The notes below the pieces were generated by a model that did no database searches, was not told the origin of the DNA, and saw nothing but the letters and a program-made list of their open reading frames with translations. The position numbers and the translations under genes were made by a program. From an uncultured Sutterella sp. (GTDB lineage: Bacteria > Pseudomonadota > Gammaproteobacteria > Burkholderiales > Burkholderiaceae_F), in the NCBI GenBank assembly GCA_900545275.1, contig UQYG01000012.1, forward strand, positions 41,291 to 105,290: DNA of 64,000 nt, written 5' to 3'. Within the stretch, counting starts at the first letter, position 1; every line of letters starts with the position of its first letter. Of this stretch, positions 25,328-33,694 are shown piece by piece.

Positions 25328-26725
25328 TCAGTAGCGGTAGGCGTCCGACTTGTAGGGGCCTTCCTTGGGCACGCCGATGTAGGCGGCCTGTTCGTCCGTC
25401 AGTTCGGAGAGTTCGGCGTTAAAGTTGCTCAACTGAAGGCGGGCAACCTTTTCGTCAAGAATCTTCGGCAAGATATAGACGCCGAGAGGATACTTTTCCG
25501 TGTGGCAGAAAAGTTCGATCTGTGCGAGCGTCTGGTTGGCAAAAGAGGAGCTCATCACGTAGGAGGGATGCCCCGTCGCGCAACCGAGATTGACGAGACG
25601 GCCTTCGGCGAGGAGGATGATGCGGTTCCCCGAAGGAAGCAGAATGTGATCAACCTGCGGCTTGATGTTTTCCCACGGATACTTGCGCATGGCGGCGACT
25701 TCGATTTCGCTGTCGAAGTGACCGATGTTGCAGACGATGGCTTCGTTCTTCATCGCGATCATGTGGTCGTGCGTGATGACGTGAACGTTGCCCGTGGCCG
25801 TCACGAAGATGTCTGCCTTGTCCTTGGCGTAGTCCATCGTGACGACGCGGTAGCCTTCCATGGCGGCTTGCAGAGCGCAGATCGGGTCGATTTCCACGAC
25901 CCAAACCTGCGCGGCAAGTGCACGCAGAGCCTGGGCGCACCCCTTGCCCACGTCGCCGTAGCCGACCACGACGGCGACCTTGCCGGCGATCATCACGTCG
26001 GTGGCGCGCTTGATGCCGTCCACGAGGGATTCACGGCAACCGTAGAGGTTGTCGAACTTCGACTTCGTCACGGAGTCGTTGACGTTGATGGCCGGGAAGC
26101 GGAGTTCACCGCGGGCGTGCATCTGATAGAGGCGGTGAACGCCCGTCGTCGTTTCTTCCGTCACGCCCTTGATGTGCGGGATGCGCTTGGAGTACCACTT
26201 CGGATCGGCTTCGAGATGACGACGGATGGCGGCAAAGAGCGCCTTTTCTTCGTCATTCGTCGGGTGGGCGACGAGGTCGGCGTTTTCTTCCGCTCGAGCG
26301 CCGAGATGCAGGAGGAGCGTCGCGTCGCCGCCGTCGTCGAGAATCATGTTGGAGAAGCCCCCGTCGGGCCACTCGAAAATTCGGTGTGTGTATTCCCAGT
26401 ATTCGTCGAGGGATTCTCCCTTCTTGGCGAAGACGGGCGTGCCGCCCGCGGCGATCGCGGCAGCTGCGTGATCCTGCGTCGAGAAGATGTTGCAGCTCGC
26501 CCAACGCACTTCAGCGCCAAGGGCGAGAAGGGTTTCGATCAGTACGGCCGTCTGAATGGTCATGTGAAGCGACCCAGAAATGCGGGCGCCCTTGAGCGGT
26601 TGCGAGGCGGCGTACTCACGGCGGATGGCCATGAGACCGGGCATTTCCACTTCGGCAATCTGAATTTCCTTGCGGCCCCAGTCGGCAAGACGGAGGTCCG
26701 CGATGGCGGATTCGACGTTAATCAT
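25328..26725 (-). CDS. ahcY: S-adenosylhomocysteinase
   Basis: NAD-dependent hydrolase that splits S-adenosylhomocysteine into adenosine and homocysteine, relieving inhibition of methyltransferases. It is 465 residues, the bacterial size with the mid-protein insertion. Conserved blocks are ISGSLHMTIQTAVLIETL, NVNDSVTKSKFDN with the NAD-linked Lys, the Rossmann motif VVVGYGDVGKGCA and the C-terminal dimer-binding KSDAYRY. An AAGGAG lies eight bases before the ATG. Upstream lie parS site 2 and an SAH riboswitch, so expression should rise with SAH. Confidence 0.96.
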   Translation of the reverse strand: MINVESAIADLRLADWGRKEIQIAEVEMPGLMAIRREYAASQPLKGARISGSLHMTIQTAVLIETLLALGAEVRWASCNIFSTQDHAAAAIAAGGTPVFAKKGESLDEYWEYTHRIFEWPDGGFSNMILDDGGDATLLLHLGARAEENADLVAHPTNDEEKALFAAIRRHLEADPKWYSKRIPHIKGVTEETTTGVHRLYQMHARGELRFPAINVNDSVTKSKFDNLYGCRESLVDGIKRATDVMIAGKVAVVVGYGDVGKGCAQALRALAAQVWVVEIDPICALQAAMEGYRVVTMDYAKDKADIFVTATGNVHVITHDHMIAMKNEAIVCNIGHFDSEIEVAAMRKYPWENIKPQVDHILLPSGNRIILLAEGRLVNLGCATGHPSYVMSSSFANQTLAQIELFCHTEKYPLGVYILPKILDEKVARLQLSNFNAELSELTDEQAAYIGVPKEGPYKSDAYRY

Positions 26726-26796
26726 TCGGAATGACTCCTTGATGGGAAAAGAGGAAATGAGCGCCGTTGAAGGAAAGAGAGGTACGTGAACGCGGA

Positions 26797-26812
26797 TGTT
26801 TCACGTGGAACA
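26797..26812. other. parS chromosome-partition site 2
   Basis: TGTTTCACGTGGAACA is the complement of the well-known TGTTCCACGTGAAACA parS form. It lies in the ahcY leader, directly against the 3' end of the SAH riboswitch and about 72 bp before the start codon, 5.5 kb from parS site 1. Confidence 0.9.
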
Positions 26813-26857
26813 ATCCCGAGCCTGGCGAAGGAGGTTCGTCGCAGCGCTCCTCGGGAT
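26813..26857 (-). ncRNA. SAH riboswitch
   Basis: Read on the minus strand, the element opens ATCCCGAGGAGCGCTGC and closes CCAGGCTCGGGAT. The ends pair as ATCCCGAG/CTCGGGAT (P1), and GAGGAGCGCTGC and CAGGCTCGG are the conserved core of the SAH (S-adenosylhomocysteine) riboswitch of betaproteobacteria and pseudomonads. It precedes ahcY, its standard target. These riboswitches turn expression on when SAH builds up. Confidence 0.92.
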
Positions 26858-26863
26858 CAAAAG

Positions 26864-26893
26864 AAAAGCCGAGGCATTATAGCCTCGGCTTTT
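26864..26893 (-). terminator. trpS terminator with TATAAT loop
   Basis: Perfect stem AAAAGCCGAGGC / GCCTCGGCTTTT (arms 26882-26893 and 26864-26875) ending in TTTTCTTTT on the minus strand. The six-base loop reads TATAAT on that strand. Confidence 0.88.
26876..26881 (-). promoter_or_regulatory. Probable -10 box of ahcY inside the trpS terminator loop
   Basis: The terminator loop is a consensus TATAAT. Transcription from it would start near 26868-26870, about a dozen bases before the riboswitch, which leaves just the right leader. No convincing -35 (TCCCTC at 17 bp) is present, so it may need an activator. There is otherwise no room for a promoter between the terminator and the riboswitch. Confidence 0.6.
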
Positions 26894-26922
26894 CCGAAGA
26901 GGGAACTCTTCGCCAAAGGAAA

Positions 26923-28221
26923 TCAGTCATCTCTGAAGGTGTCGAGCGCCGCGCGGAGATCATCGTCCGTGACGCCTTCCGTGCGCTGTACGGGAGCCCC
27001 TTCAAGAGCGGCGTACCCTTCCGTCTTGAGGCGGCCCACCCACTGGCCTGCGTCGCGGCCCGAGGCGAAGCCGTTCGAGAGGAGAAGTTCGCGGCCGTTC
27101 ATCGTGAGTTTGAAGTAGAAGAGCCCGTCCTTTTCACGGTACTGCTTGAAGAGGGCCTTGGTCTGCTTGACGGTCTTTTCCTGCGCCGCGGTTTCCACGG
27201 GGATCGTGAAGGCGCGAAGCCCGACGGCTTCCTTGAGGCGAGAGAGGAAGGGAACGGCGTAGGCGCGGGCCTTGCGTGCGCCTTCCTGCAGAATGGCTTC
27301 CACGGTTTCGGGGGATGCCATGAGTTCTTCGTAGCGCTGGCGCATCGGACCGATCTCGGCGTCGATCTTGTCCGCCAGGCGTTTCTTGGCTTCACCCCAG
27401 CCGAGGCCGGCGCGAAGTTCGTTCTTGAAGGCTTCAAGCTCTTCGGGAGTGGAGAAGGCCGCGTAGAGGACGCAGAGCGAATTGCTGTCGGGATCCTTGG
27501 GTTCGCCCGGAAGCTTTGAGTCCGTGACGATGCGTGAGACGGCCTCGTCGAGCGCCTTGCGGCCGCCTTCGAAAAGGGGAATCACGTTGTTGTAGGACTT
27601 GCTCATCTTGCGTCCGTCGAGGCCGGGGAGGACTTCCACGTCGGAACCGCCGGTAGCCTGCGGCAGAGCGAAGAAGGGAGCGTCGGGCTTCGCGTAGAGG
27701 TAGTTGAAGCGAGTCGCCACGTCGCGCGCCATCTCAAGATGCTGCAGCTGATCGTGTCCGACGGGGACTTCGTCGGCGTTGAACATCAGAATGTCGGCCG
27801 CCATGAGAATGGGATAGCAGTAGAGCCCCATCGTAACGTCGGAGTCCGGGTCGCGTCCGGCTTCAACGGCTGCGTCGGTCGCCGCCTTGTAGGCGTGAGC
27901 GCGGTTCATCTGGCCCTTGGCCGTGCAACAGGTGAGAAGCCAGTTGAGAGTCGGAATTTCCGGAATGTCGCTTTGGCGGTAAAAGACCACCTTGTCGGGA
28001 TCGAGGCCTGCGGCAAGCCAGGTCGCGGCGATCTGACGACGACTTCTTTCAATGCGGGCTGGATCCTGGCACTTGATGAGCGCGTGCAGGTCCGCGAGGA
28101 AGAAAAAGCTTTGAACGTCGGGATTTCGGCTGTCCCGAATGGCAGGTCGGATAGCTCCGACGTAGTTGCCGATGTGAAGCGTGCCGGTCGTGTTGATGCC
28201 GGTAAGCACTCGTTTGGTCAT
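26923..28221 (-). CDS. trpS: Tryptophanyl-tRNA synthetase
   Basis: Class I aminoacyl-tRNA synthetase that charges tRNA-Trp, 432 residues. The ATP motifs are TTGTLHIGNYVGA (HIGH-like) near residue 12 and GRKMSKSYNN (KMSKS). It is about 100 residues longer than E. coli TrpS owing to a C-terminal extension (roughly 350-432) rich in charged residues, a form seen in some betaproteobacteria. The ATG has a GAGGAA upstream. It lies between metK and ahcY on the same strand, each with its own terminator. Confidence 0.94.
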   Translation of the reverse strand: MTKRVLTGINTTGTLHIGNYVGAIRPAIRDSRNPDVQSFFFLADLHALIKCQDPARIERSRRQIAATWLAAGLDPDKVVFYRQSDIPEIPTLNWLLTCCTAKGQMNRAHAYKAATDAAVEAGRDPDSDVTMGLYCYPILMAADILMFNADEVPVGHDQLQHLEMARDVATRFNYLYAKPDAPFFALPQATGGSDVEVLPGLDGRKMSKSYNNVIPLFEGGRKALDEAVSRIVTDSKLPGEPKDPDSNSLCVLYAAFSTPEELEAFKNELRAGLGWGEAKKRLADKIDAEIGPMRQRYEELMASPETVEAILQEGARKARAYAVPFLSRLKEAVGLRAFTIPVETAAQEKTVKQTKALFKQYREKDGLFYFKLTMNGRELLLSNGFASGRDAGQWVGRLKTEGYAALEGAPVQRTEGVTDDDLRAALDTFRDD

Positions 28222-28349
28222 ATGTAGTCGTTCCTCTTTAACCCCGTACGGGCAACGAATCCGTCCATTCTACGAAATTTCCAGGGCGTAAAACCGAAGC
28301 TTCGGCGCCGAAAGCGTCTCTCGTCGTGCATCACTGGGGACGGTCCAAA

Positions 28350-28384
28350 AAGAATCCCCCGAAGCAGGGATTGCGTTCGGGGGA
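28350..28384 (-). terminator. metK terminator
   Basis: TCCCCCGAA (28355-28363) pairs with TTCGGGGGA (28376-28384); the minus strand continues TTCTTTTTGG. It lies 46 bp beyond the metK stop. Confidence 0.8.
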
Positions 28385-28430
28385 GCGCGGCGTCCGCTCA
28401 GTGTTGAGGCGGATTTGGAATTGCGTCGGA

Positions 28431-29609
28431 TCAGAGACCGGCGGCGGCGCGCAGAGCGGCGACCTTGTCGGTTTTTTCCCAGGTGAATTCCGGTTCTTCG
28501 CGGCCGAAGTGACCGTAGGCGGCCGTCTTCGAGAAGATCGGACGACGCAGGTCAAGCATCTTGATGATGCCGCGCGGACGAAGGTCGAAATGTTCGCGCA
28601 CGAGTTCAGCGATGCGGGCGTCGGGGATGACGCCGGTGCCGTTCGTGAAGACCGTGACGTTCATCGGTTCGGCCACGCCGATGGCGTAGGCGACCTGAAC
28701 CTGGCAGACGCGGGCGAGGCCGGCGGCGACGATGTTTTTCGCGACGTAGCGGCAGGCATAGGCGGCAGAACGGTCGACCTTGGTGGCGTCCTTGCCGGAA
28801 AAGGCGCCGCCGCCGTGCGGGCAGTATCCGCCGTAAGTGTCGACGATGATCTTGCGGCCCGTGAGCCCGCAGTCACCCTGCGGACCGCCCACCACGAAAC
28901 GTCCCGTCGGGTTGATGAGGAACTTGGTGCCGACAAGCCATTCGGCCGGAATCACCGGGCGAATGATTTCCTCGACGATGGCTTCCGTGAATTCGGGCTT
29001 CATCTTTTTGCCGTCGGACATTTCCGGGGAGTGTTGCGACGAGATCACGATCGTGTCGCAGCCCACGGGTTTGCCGTCGACATAGCGCAACGTGACCTGG
29101 CTCTTGGCGTCGGGGCGCAGGAAGGGAAGCGTGCCGTTGCGGCGCACGAGGCTCTGACGCTCCATCAGGCGATGGGCGTAGTAGATCGGGGCGGGCATGA
29201 GGGTCGGCGTTTCGTCGCAGGCGAAGCCGAACATGAGGCCTTGGTCGCCGGCGCCGAGGTTGAGTTCGTCGTCCATGGCCTTGTCGACGCCCTGGGCGAT
29301 GTCCTGGGATTGCTTGTCGTAGCCGACGAGAACAGAGCAACCCTTGTGGTCGATGCCGTATTCGGTGTTGTCATAGCCGATGCGCTTGAGAACGCCGCGG
29401 GCGAGGTCGATGTAGTCGACGGTGGCGCCGGTGGTGATTTCACCGGCCATCACGACGAGACCTGTCGTACAGAGGGTTTCCGCGGCGACGCGGCTCATAG
29501 GATCCTGCGCAAGGCAGGCGTCAAGGACGGCGTCAGAGATCTGGTCGGCCACTTTGTCGGGATGACCTTCACTGACGGATTCGGAAGTAAACAGATATTC
29601 GCTGGCCAT
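28431..29609 (-). CDS. metK: S-adenosylmethionine synthetase
   Basis: Makes SAM from methionine and ATP. It is 392 residues. Family signatures are FTSESVSEGHPDKVADQISDAVLD at the N-terminus, GAGDQGLMFGFA (the ATP-binding hexapeptide GAGDQG) and the P-loop-like GGGAFSGKDATKVDRS. GGAG lies nine bases before the ATG. With ahcY 1.7 kb away the window supplies both ends of the methyl cycle, SAM synthesis and SAH removal. Its leader is long and structured. Confidence 0.97.
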   Translation of the reverse strand: MASEYLFTSESVSEGHPDKVADQISDAVLDACLAQDPMSRVAAETLCTTGLVVMAGEITTGATVDYIDLARGVLKRIGYDNTEYGIDHKGCSVLVGYDKQSQDIAQGVDKAMDDELNLGAGDQGLMFGFACDETPTLMPAPIYYAHRLMERQSLVRRNGTLPFLRPDAKSQVTLRYVDGKPVGCDTIVISSQHSPEMSDGKKMKPEFTEAIVEEIIRPVIPAEWLVGTKFLINPTGRFVVGGPQGDCGLTGRKIIVDTYGGYCPHGGGAFSGKDATKVDRSAAYACRYVAKNIVAAGLARVCQVQVAYAIGVAEPMNVTVFTNGTGVIPDARIAELVREHFDLRPRGIIKMLDLRRPIFSKTAAYGHFGREEPEFTWEKTDKVAALRAAAGL

Positions 29610-29739
29610 TCTTCACACTCCAATGGATTGGGGACAGCGCCTAGCGCAATGAAGCATGAAGTACGTTGCGGCAGACGCTTTAGCGGTATTTCTTCAAATT
29701 CGCCCCGCAAGTTGTCTTGTTAACTCGGCGAATTTCCGC

Positions 29740-29769
29740 ATCATACGCTTCTCGTGGGGAAAATGCCAA
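29740..29769 (-). promoter_or_regulatory. metK promoter and start of a structured leader
   Basis: On the minus strand TTGGCA (29769-29764) and TATGAT (29745-29740) are separated by 18 bp. The start would be near 29733, leaving a leader of roughly 120 nt. It opens with a 9-bp stem, AAATTCGCC (29696-29704) with GGCGAATTT (29727-29735). No known SAM riboswitch class is recognised in it. Confidence 0.6.
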
Positions 29770-29834
29770 CAAAGTTGTTCGTTTGCGTGAAAAGCGGTTG
29801 CCGAAGGCGAGGATTCTGAGGTGTCGGGGGTAAA

Positions 29835-30743
29835 ATGTTCCGTTTGGACGATACTTACGCTAAAAGCATGCAACGTTTTTTCGCCTTGCTGGCCCGTTTG
29901 CCTCTTGGGTTTCTGCAGGCGCTCGGAACCCTTTTCGGCAGTCTGACTTTTCGCCTCTCGCGGGAAACCCGCGAGCAGGCCGAAGCGAACCTGCGGCAGG
30001 CAGGGCTCTTTGACGAGCGGCTCTACCGGAGCGTCGGGCGCAATGCCGGCCGACAGGCCATGGAAAGCCTTTGGGTATGGTATCGCAAACCCGAAGAGGT
30101 CATGACGCAGGTTCGGGTCGATCCCGAGTGTGAACGCCTCATCCGCACTGCGGTCGAGAGCGGTCGTCCGATCGTCTTCATGACGCCTCACGTGGGATGC
30201 TTCGAAATTCTGCCCGTGTGGTTCGCGCACACTTTCTGGCGTGAGTCGGGACGAAACATTTCCATTCTCTATCGACCGCCGAAATTCGACTTTCTGCGCC
30301 GTCTCGTCGGAGAAGCCCGACAGGCGCCGGGTATCGTCGCCTGCCCCACGACGCTCGCGGGCGTCAAAGAAGTGATCCGCAACCTTCGCGCGGGCCACAC
30401 CTTCGGTGCGCTCCCCGATCAGGTGCCCTCGCACGGCGAGGGGGTTTGGGCGCCGTTTTTCGGCAAGCCCGCCTACACGATGACCCTGCCAGTGCGGGTG
30501 GCGAGGCAGTTTGATGCGATCCGCATCTTTGCCTGGGGCGTGCGCGAGCCGCACGGTTGGCACATTCGCGGCAAGGAATGGAACGAACCGCTCACGGGTG
30601 ATTTGGAAAAGGACGCTGCTGCGATGAACCGTCAGATTGAGGGCATCGTTTTGAGCGCTCCCTCGCAGTATGCGTGGAGCTACAAACGCTACAAGGCGCC
30701 GAGAGCGGCCCGAAAGAAATTAGAGGGAGTGACGAAAAAGTGA
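29835..30743 (+). CDS. Lipid A biosynthesis acyltransferase (LpxL/HtrB family), first copy
   Basis: Inner-membrane acyltransferase that adds a secondary acyl chain to lipid A from acyl-ACP. It is 302 residues with one N-terminal hydrophobic segment (about 14-35). The catalytic HX4E motif is in TPHVGCFEIL, followed by ILYRPPKFDFLRR and LPDQVPSHGEGVWAPFFG. The ATG at 29835 follows GGGGTAAA; an internal ATG at 29868 is a possible alternative start. It overlaps the next acyltransferase by four bases (GTGA). Confidence 0.85.
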   Translation: MFRLDDTYAKSMQRFFALLARLPLGFLQALGTLFGSLTFRLSRETREQAEANLRQAGLFDERLYRSVGRNAGRQAMESLWVWYRKPEEVMTQVRVDPECERLIRTAVESGRPIVFMTPHVGCFEILPVWFAHTFWRESGRNISILYRPPKFDFLRRLVGEARQAPGIVACPTTLAGVKEVIRNLRAGHTFGALPDQVPSHGEGVWAPFFGKPAYTMTLPVRVARQFDAIRIFAWGVREPHGWHIRGKEWNEPLTGDLEKDAAAMNRQIEGIVLSAPSQYAWSYKRYKAPRAARKKLEGVTKK

Positions 30744-31618
30744 ACGAATGGATGGCCCGCGGTTGGATTTGGCTCGTTAAAAAGCTTCGCTTTCTGACTG
30801 TCGGACAACGCGATCGGCTAGCACGAATCATCGGGTGGGGGCTGTGGTGGTGCATTCCGAAGCGTCGCCGCGTGACGCTCACGAATCTGCGCGTTTGTTT
30901 TCCCGAGCTCTCCGACGCCGAGCGTGAGCGCCTGGCGCGGCGCGTGTACGTACGCCTCGGCCGCGCGGCGCTCGACCACAGCGTGCTGTGGGAAGCGAGC
31001 GCCGAAGAGATCCGTTCCTTCGTGCGCATTGAAGGAGTGGAGCACATCCTCAACGAGGAAAATCGCCCTCTCATCGTGGTGGCGCCTCATTTCGCCGGTC
31101 TCGACGCGGCGGGGATCGCGCTGAACACTTACGTTCGGGGCGTGTCGCTCTATCAGAAGCAGAGCAATCCCGCCTGGGACAAAGCAACGCTCGAGGGACG
31201 CCTTCGTTTCTCCAATCCCGTGCTCATTCCGAAAAGCAAAGCGAGCGATCTTCGCCCGGTGATTCGTGAAATGAAGAAGGGGCTTCCCTTTTACTATCTT
31301 CCTGACATGGATCACGGGAAAAAGCATTCTATTTTCGTTCCGTTTTTTGGCGTTTCCGCCGCGACACTGCCCATGGTGAGCCGGCTTGCCCGCGTCACAA
31401 AGGCAAAGGTGGTCTGGTGCATCGCCACGATGACGGACGAGGGCTACTTCGTGCGCGTGAGCGAACCCTGGGAGAATTTCCCTACGGCCGATTTCGAGGC
31501 GGATACGAAGCGCGTGAACCGGGAGCTCGAAGCGTGGATCCGACAGTACCCCGATCAGTATTTATGGGTGCATCGGCGCTTCAAAACCCGCCCCGAAGGG
31601 GAGCCTTCTCTCTACTGA
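30740..31618 (+). CDS. Lipid A biosynthesis acyltransferase (LpxL/LpxM family), second copy
   Basis: Second secondary acyltransferase of lipid A, 292 residues, sharing the fold but not close sequence with the preceding gene. The motif is HX4D in APHFAGLDAAG, with LYQKQSNPAWDK and YLPDMDHGKKHSIFVPFFG downstream. The GTG at 30740 overlaps the preceding stop and has GGGAG upstream; an ATG at 30752 is also possible. The HX4D/HX4E pair suggests the two proteins acylate different positions. dapF follows by 12 bp. Confidence 0.86.
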   Translation: MNEWMARGWIWLVKKLRFLTVGQRDRLARIIGWGLWWCIPKRRRVTLTNLRVCFPELSDAERERLARRVYVRLGRAALDHSVLWEASAEEIRSFVRIEGVEHILNEENRPLIVVAPHFAGLDAAGIALNTYVRGVSLYQKQSNPAWDKATLEGRLRFSNPVLIPKSKASDLRPVIREMKKGLPFYYLPDMDHGKKHSIFVPFFGVSAATLPMVSRLARVTKAKVVWCIATMTDEGYFVRVSEPWENFPTADFEADTKRVNRELEAWIRQYPDQYLWVHRRFKTRPEGEPSLY

Positions 31619-31630
31619 CGGGAGTATGAA

Positions 31631-32470
31631 GTGAACGGACACTTCTTGAAAATGCAAGGAGTCGGAAACGACTTCATTTTGATTGACAATCGCCGGAATA
31701 CCTGGCCGCTCGACTCCCTTCACTTGCGGCGCTGGTGCGACCGCAGACTCGGCGTCGGGGCGGATCAGTTGCTCGTGCTCGAGGAAACGCAACACCCGGA
31801 TGCGGACTTTCGCTATCGCATTTTCAACGCCGACGGCGGGGAGGTGGAACAGTGCGGCAACGGCGCCCGCTGCATGACGAGGTGGGTGCTCGAGCGCATC
31901 TTCCCGGGGGAGTGCGTGCGCTTTGAAACAATGCGCGCCGTCATTCGTGGGTCAATCGGAAAAGACGGTTTCGTTTCCGTAGAAATGGGAATGCCGATTC
32001 TTGAATCAAATGACTTACCGTTTCGATCCGAGGGGCTTTCTTTTCGGAATGGTGCGTGGAGTGGATTCGGGATTCCCGGAACTGACGAGCTCTTCGTGCT
32101 GGCGGTCGGAAATCCGCACGCTGTGCGTTTCGGTCCCATACCCGAGGACGAGGCTTTCCGTCGGACGGGGGAGTGCCTGCAGCGCCACCCGGCCTTTCCG
32201 GAAGGGATTAATTTCGAGTGCGTCTGCCCGCTTTCCGGCACGGAAGCCGATTTCCGCGTCTGGGAGCGCGGGGTGGGGGAGACCCTCGCCTGCGGCAGCG
32301 GCGCCTGTGCGGCTGCCGTTGCGGGTATGCTTACGGGTCGGTTCGACCGCACCGTGACTTTTCATACCCGGGGCGGAATCCTGCGGGTCCGTCGGCCCGA
32401 TCCGGACGGCCCGGTGTTTCTGGAGGGCCCCGCTGAATACGTTTTTGAGGGAGATCTCCCTCTTGATTAG
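31631..32470 (+). CDS. dapF: Diaminopimelate epimerase
   Basis: PLP-independent racemase that converts LL- to meso-diaminopimelate for lysine and peptidoglycan. It is 279 residues. The two catalytic cysteines are C75 in EVEQCGNGARC and C221 in LACGSGAC; MQGVGNDFILID starts the family fold. GTG at 31631 is the start, with GGGAG at good spacing; the ATG at 31626 is out of frame. It belongs to the rightward operon with the lipid A genes. Confidence 0.94.
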   Translation: MNGHFLKMQGVGNDFILIDNRRNTWPLDSLHLRRWCDRRLGVGADQLLVLEETQHPDADFRYRIFNADGGEVEQCGNGARCMTRWVLERIFPGECVRFETMRAVIRGSIGKDGFVSVEMGMPILESNDLPFRSEGLSFRNGAWSGFGIPGTDELFVLAVGNPHAVRFGPIPEDEAFRRTGECLQRHPAFPEGINFECVCPLSGTEADFRVWERGVGETLACGSGACAAAVAGMLTGRFDRTVTFHTRGGILRVRRPDPDGPVFLEGPAEYVFEGDLPLD

Positions 32471-32478
32471 GAATTGCC

Positions 32479-33684
32479 ATGGAAATCATTCTCAAGCAAG
32501 GGAAGGAACGTTCCCTTCTGCGTCGTCACCCTTGGGTGTACGACACCGCCGTGCACAAGGTCGTCGGCCACCCGGCCGCGGGCGACACGGTGGCGGTAAA
32601 AAACAAGGACGGCCGTTTTCTGGCGTGGGCGGCGTATTCGCCCAAGTCGACGATCCGTGCGCGCGTGTGGTCCTTCCGCGAAGAGGACGTCGTGAACGAA
32701 GCGTGGCTTGAGACGCGCCTTCGCAACGCCGTGGAGGCGCGCCGTGCGCTTCACTCTAGAACGTCGGCCATCCGCCTTGTTTTCGGCGAAGCCGACGGTC
32801 TGCCGGGCCTTATCGTCGATCAGTATGGTTCCTATCTCGTGACGCAGTTTCAGTCGGCGGGGGTGGAGCGCTTCCGCAGTGTTATCGGGGAAATTCTCAT
32901 GAAGCTCACCGGCGCGTGCGGCGTCTACGACCGTTCCGATGCGGCGACCCGGCAGCGCGAAGGTCTGGAAATCCGTTCCGAATGCCTCTGCGGCGAAGAG
33001 CCGCCCGAGGAAATCGAAGTGGTGGAGGACGGCGTTCGTTACGGCGTGAACGTGCGCGTCGGACATAAGACGGGGTTCTACGTCGACCAACGCGAAAGCC
33101 GGCTCGCTGCGCAGAAACTCGCCGAAGCCTTCCGTGCGGAACATGGGCGCGGTCTGCGTGCGCTCAACTGCTTCTCCTATACCGGCGGCTTCTCTCTGGC
33201 TCTTCTCAAGGGCGGCGCCGACGAAGTGATCTCGGTCGATTCCTCGCAGGAAGCCATCGAGATGGCCAAGCGCAACCTGCGCCGGAACGATTTTGACGAG
33301 TCTCGCGCCAAATTCGTCTGCGAAGACGTATTTTCGTATCTGCGCACCTTGCGTGATGCGGGCGAGACCTTTGATCTCGTCATCCTGGATCCGCCCAAGT
33401 TCGCCTCGAATCACCATCACGTGGCGCGGGCCTCGCGCGCGTACAAGGACATCAACTTGAACGGCATCCGTCTGCTTCGCGCGGGCGGGCATCTTTTCAC
33501 CTTCTCCTGTTCGGGAGCGATCGACGTGGATCTCTTCCAAAAGATCGTCGCCGGCGCCGTTTTTGACGCCGGATCGGACGCCTGGGCGCTCTGCCGATTC
33601 GGAGCGGGCGAGGATCATCCGCTGATGATGACCTGCCCGGAAGGCGAATATTTGAAGGGGCTGCATCTTTTGGTGCGGCCGTAA
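32479..33684 (+). CDS. rlmI: 23S rRNA (cytosine(1962)-C(5))-methyltransferase RlmI
   Basis: SAM-dependent m5C methyltransferase for 23S rRNA, 401 residues (396 in E. coli). An N-terminal PUA domain (about 1-80: HPWVYDTAVHKV, GDTVAVKNKDGRFLAWAAYSPKS) is followed by a linker domain and a Rossmann methyltransferase domain with NCFSYTGGFSLALLKGGA, VDSSQEAIEMAKRN and VILDPPKFA. It begins eight bases after dapF with AGGA upstream. The PUA plus LDPPKF arrangement separates RlmI from RlmKL. Confidence 0.9.
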   Translation: MEIILKQGKERSLLRRHPWVYDTAVHKVVGHPAAGDTVAVKNKDGRFLAWAAYSPKSTIRARVWSFREEDVVNEAWLETRLRNAVEARRALHSRTSAIRLVFGEADGLPGLIVDQYGSYLVTQFQSAGVERFRSVIGEILMKLTGACGVYDRSDAATRQREGLEIRSECLCGEEPPEEIEVVEDGVRYGVNVRVGHKTGFYVDQRESRLAAQKLAEAFRAEHGRGLRALNCFSYTGGFSLALLKGGADEVISVDSSQEAIEMAKRNLRRNDFDESRAKFVCEDVFSYLRTLRDAGETFDLVILDPPKFASNHHHVARASRAYKDINLNGIRLLRAGGHLFTFSCSGAIDVDLFQKIVAGAVFDAGSDAWALCRFGAGEDHPLMMTCPEGEYLKGLHLLVRP

Positions 33685-33694
33685 GGAGAAAGAA

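Noticed and set aside
25271..26734. 487-residue open frame on the plus strand opposite ahcY
   Set aside because: It mirrors ahcY codon structure and shows no family motif; ahcY on the minus strand is unmistakable. Similar mirror frames opposite metK, rlmI, hydA and trpS were dropped for the same reason.
29610..29735. Known SAM or SAM/SAH riboswitch in the metK leader
   Set aside because: The CATTGGAG near the start looks like the end of SAM/SAH elements, but the conserved core before it is missing, so no class is claimed.
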